Notes under the pieces: generated by a model
Databases searched by the model: none
Told to the model about the DNA's origin: nothing
Seen by the model: the letters and a program-made list of their open reading frames with translations, nothing else
NCBI GenBank assembly: GCA_902762805.1
Contig: CACWPQ010000027.1
Location: forward strand, 1 to 49,250
Source: an uncultured Bacteroidota bacterium
GTDB taxonomy: Bacteria; Bacteroidota; Bacteroidia; Bacteroidales; P3
Direction: 5' to 3'
DNA: 49,250 nucleotides
Program-made: the position numbers and the translations under genes
Shown: one piece after another, positions 46,785 to 49,250 of the stretch
Layout of the letters: the number at the start of each line of letters is the position of its first letter
How positions within the stretch are numbered: position 1 is the first letter of the stretch

Positions 46785-48668
46785 TTAAATTCTGGCGGCA
46801 TCGAGTATTGCTTGGCGGTCGATGCGGCAGTCGTGTTTGAGCTGCGGTACGGAGCCGTGCGTGATAAACTCGTCGGGGATGGCCAGGATGCGGATTTTGT
46901 CCACCACCGCCGGATGTTTCTCCACAAAGTATTCCGCCACGGCCTCGCCGAATCCGCCTAGGCGGACACCGTCCTCGACGGTGATGATACGGCGGTAGCC
47001 GGCAGTGGCGATGCTGTCGAGCAGCTGCGTGTCGAGCGGCTTGAGGAAGCGCATGTCGTAGACGGCGGCGGAAAGGCCGGTGGCCTGCAGCTCGTCGGCA
47101 GCGGCCAGGGCATCGTTGGCGGGGTGTCCGAGAGCCAGGATGGCCACGTCGCTCCCCTGCCGCAGTTGCCGCCCCTTCCCTATCGGGATTTCTTCGAGTG
47201 GGCACTGCCAGTCGGGGTGGACGCTGGCGCCGCGGGGGTAGCGGATGACGACGGGGCCGTGGCCGGGGAGCTGGGCGGTGTACATCATGCGGCGGAGTTC
47301 GTGGTCGTTGCTTGGGGCGCAGATGGTGATGCCGGGTATGGGGCGGAGGTAGGCGAGGTCGAAGGCGCCGTGGTGAGTGGGGCCGTCGTCGCCGACGAGG
47401 CCTGCGCGGTCGAGGCAGAGGACGACGGGGAGGTCCTGGAGTGCGACGTCGTGGATGACCTGGTCAAAAGCGCGCTGGGCGAAGGAGGAGTAGATGTTGC
47501 AGAAGGGGATCATGCCTTGTGCGGCGAGGCCGGCGGCGAAGGTGACGGCGTGCTGCTCGGCGATGCCGACGTCGAAGACGCGGTCGGGCATGGTTTGCTG
47601 CATGATGTTGAGCGAGGAGCCGGTGAGCATGGCTGGTGTGATGCCGACGATGGCTGGGTTGCGCTCGGCGAGTTCGACGATGGTGTGGCCGAAGATGTCT
47701 TGGTAGCGGAGGGGTTTGCCGGGTTCGGCGTGCGAGATTTGTTCGCCGGTGAGTGCGTCGAACTGTCCCGGGGCGTGGTAGGCGATGGGGTTGCGTTCGG
47801 CCATGGGGAGTCCCCTACCCTTTCGTGTTACGACGTGGAGGAGCATGGGGCCGCCGAGTTGCTGGAGGCGCTGGAGGATGTCGACGAGGGCGGGGATGTC
47901 GTGTCCGTCGACGGGGCCGAAGTAGCGTATGCCGAGGGCTTCGAAGAGGTTGGTGTTGCCGAGGGCGATGGTTTTGGCGGCGTGGGTGAGGCGCTGGAAG
48001 AAAGAGCGTGAGCGTTGGCGGAGGCCGTCGTCGGTGGTTTCGAGGCGCTGCCAGACCTGCTCTTTGAGGCGGTTGTAGCGACGGGAGGAGGTGATGCGAG
48101 TGAGGCTTTGGTTGAGGCCGCCGACGGCGCGGTCGATGGAGATGCCGTTGTCGTTGAGGATGACGAGGATGTTGGCGCGGGAGAGGCCGACGTTGTTGAG
48201 TGCTTCGAAGGCCTGTCCGCCGGTGAGTGAGCCGTCGCCGATGACGGCGATGTGGCGGCGGGAGGTGTTGCCCTGGAGGCGTGAGGCGACGGCCATGCCG
48301 AGTGCGGCGGAGATGGAGGTGGAGGAGTGGCCGGTGCCGAAGGCGTCGTAGGGGCTTTCGGACATTTTGGGGAAGCCGCTGAGGCCGCCGAAGGTGCGGA
48401 TGGTGGGGAACTGGGCGTAGCGGCCGGTGAGTATTTTGTGGGCGTAGGCCTGGTGGCCGACGTCCCAGACGAGGCGGTCGTCGGGGGTGTTGAAGAGGTA
48501 GTGGAGTGCGACGGTGAGTTCGACGGTGCCGAGCGAGGAGGCGAGGTGGCCGGGGTGTGTGGAGAGGGTGTTGATGATGTAGGTGCGCAACTCGTCGGCC
48601 AGGGGTTGGAGCTGGCTGAGGGGTAGCTGTTTGAGGTCGGCCGGGGAGTGGATGGAAGAGAGGGACAT
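46785..48668 (-). CDS. dxs: 1-deoxy-D-xylulose-5-phosphate synthase
   Basis: A 627-residue thiamine-diphosphate enzyme, the first step of the MEP isoprenoid pathway (pyruvate plus glyceraldehyde 3-phosphate). The N-terminal part has HPGHLASSLG, VWDVGHQAYAHKIL and the ThDP motif GDGSLTGGQAFEALNN. The central and C-terminal parts have DVGIAEQHAVTFAAGLA with the conserved Glu, and GDDGPTHHGAFDLAYLR. The length is normal. The ATG at 48668 lies 8 nt after the upstream gene, so both are probably in one operon. It ends at repeat copy F. Confidence 0.95.
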   Translation of the reverse strand: MSLSSIHSPADLKQLPLSQLQPLADELRTYIINTLSTHPGHLASSLGTVELTVALHYLFNTPDDRLVWDVGHQAYAHKILTGRYAQFPTIRTFGGLSGFPKMSESPYDAFGTGHSSTSISAALGMAVASRLQGNTSRRHIAVIGDGSLTGGQAFEALNNVGLSRANILVILNDNGISIDRAVGGLNQSLTRITSSRRYNRLKEQVWQRLETTDDGLRQRSRSFFQRLTHAAKTIALGNTNLFEALGIRYFGPVDGHDIPALVDILQRLQQLGGPMLLHVVTRKGRGLPMAERNPIAYHAPGQFDALTGEQISHAEPGKPLRYQDIFGHTIVELAERNPAIVGITPAMLTGSSLNIMQQTMPDRVFDVGIAEQHAVTFAAGLAAQGMIPFCNIYSSFAQRAFDQVIHDVALQDLPVVLCLDRAGLVGDDGPTHHGAFDLAYLRPIPGITICAPSNDHELRRMMYTAQLPGHGPVVIRYPRGASVHPDWQCPLEEIPIGKGRQLRQGSDVAILALGHPANDALAAADELQATGLSAAVYDMRFLKPLDTQLLDSIATAGYRRIITVEDGVRLGGFGEAVAEYFVEKHPAVVDKIRILAIPDEFITHGSVPQLKHDCRIDRQAILDAARI

Positions 48669-48676
48669 GGGGATGG

Positions 48677-49250
48677 CTAGAACTTATAGGCGGGTTGTTG
48701 TTTTGGGAGGGGTTCGAATTCTTTGTTGAGGCGTTTGTCGGCGAGGCGGCCTTGGGCGCCTTTGCGGAGTTCCCATTTGCCGTCGACGAAGGCATAGGCG
48801 AGTTCGACGCCTGAGGGCATGTAGTAGTGGAAGAGGCCTTCCATGCCGGGGGTCTGGGGTTCGACTTGGTCGAAGATGAGGAGTTGCTCTTTGTGGGTGT
48901 GTTTTTTTTCGACGGTGCGGTGGCGGTTGGTTCCTTTGACTTTTTCGCGCACGCGCTCGATTTCTTCTATGTATTGTGTTTCGTAGGCGAGGTGTACGGT
49001 GGCGTGGTTGGCGTATTCGAGGACGATGCGGCGGAGGTTGCGTTCGCGGCGGAAGAGCGGGCCGCCGAACTGCACCTTGCCGCCGCGGATGGTGACGGGC
49101 TCGATGATTTTGCGTTCGGTGAGGTTGTCGACGCCGTTCCATCCGAGGAGGGTGTACCAGGTGCGGTCGGAGGTGGAGACTTGGATGATTTCCTGGTAGA
49201 CGGCGCCGAGCCAGTTGTCGGGTGTGAGGATGGACTCTTCGCGGTTGAGT
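48677..49250 (-). CDS. Conserved Bacteroidota hypothetical protein (N-terminus outside window)
   Basis: An open minus-strand frame runs from the window edge to a stop at 48677, giving about 190 residues of the C-terminal part. It includes TPDNWLGAVYQEIIQV, TWYTLLGWNGVDN, GGPLFRRERNLRRIVLEYA and a YMPSGVELAYAFVDGKWELRKG tail. Similar proteins with a 'YYTLLGWDG' core occur widely in Bacteroidota beside cell-envelope genes, with no known function. A GTG at 49075 is in frame but the coding pattern continues upstream of it, so it is not the start. It is followed 8 nt later by dxs. Confidence 0.75.
   Translation of the reverse strand, partial: LNREESILTPDNWLGAVYQEIIQVSTSDRTWYTLLGWNGVDNLTERKIIEPVTIRGGKVQFGGPLFRRERNLRRIVLEYANHATVHLAYETQYIEEIERVREKVKGTNRHRTVEKKHTHKEQLLIFDQVEPQTPGMEGLFHYYMPSGVELAYAFVDGKWELRKGAQGRLADKRLNKEFEPLPKQQPAYKF

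Noticed and set aside
48710..48725. Possible tRNA T-arm (GGTTCGAATTC)
   Set aside because: It lies inside a coding sequence with no acceptor stem or anticodon arm around it.

Overview
The window looks like a piece of a GC-rich, C-ending-codon Bacteroidales chromosome (phylum Bacteroidota), probably uncultured. The support is lineage-typical gene content: an RprY-like regulator, a DPP5-type S9 peptidase, a Porin_10-type porin, a DUF3127 protein, a protein with a type IX secretion sorting tail, and a GldI-like FKBP lipoprotein. Bacteroidota -7 promoter boxes (TAnnTTTG, some with a TTTG -33 box 19-20 bp upstream) also sit in front of many genes. No rRNA, tRNA, CRISPR array, transposase or phage module was seen.

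Layout. Positions 1-9041 are all plus strand: a membrane-protein tail, a membrane AraC-type regulator, a cyclophilin, an RprY-like regulator, then a run with an MBL hydrolase, a GT2, a MORN protein, a lipoprotein and DPP5, then corA. An ABC-F ATPase and a YkvA protein (minus) follow. Next come a PPi-type phosphofructokinase, an EnvC-like LytM protein and LpxH (plus). From 14.9 to 43.95 kb nearly everything is minus strand: an oligopeptide-binding lipoprotein; an RNA ligase; the DUF3127-MTHFS-hypothetical-panD-flippase-trxB-porin run; the obgE-PAP2-cvpA-dus-TPR-pyrB-pyrI-4TM run; an AT-rich accessory island (30.7-34.4 kb); adk; FKBP genes; SRP RNA plus prfB; a broken antitoxin/PIN pair; priA; a T9SS cargo protein; and a DUF2442 protein. 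argS and an acyl-ACP thioesterase (plus), dxs (minus) and a truncated conserved gene (minus) close the window.

Two features stand out. First, the DNA is littered with short-period degenerate tandem repeats: 7-bp, 8-bp and 10-bp families and an 11-bp family attached to a conserved stem-loop. They lie between genes but also inside genes, read in frame. The ABC-F gene alone carries three different kinds, and one protein's signal peptide is largely encoded by the 10-bp repeat. The stem-loop/11-bp element sits just after the stop codon, in the gene's own orientation, in five of six copies.

Second, the AT-rich island holds a compact operon with its own promoter and two ATGA overlaps: a PD-(D/E)xK-like protein, a beta-CASP/MBL nuclease-like protein and a metallophosphoesterase. 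A decayed second copy of the MBL gene start lies upstream, and two decayed PIN-toxin genes lie nearby. This operon is the best candidate here for an undescribed system; its function is not known from the sequence.

Other points of note are a DHH phosphoesterase fused to a GldI-like FKBP lipoprotein, a one-base frameshift in a porin gene at a G tract, an SRP RNA directly upstream of prfB, and a long structured region at 43.3-43.5 kb that may be an ncRNA.
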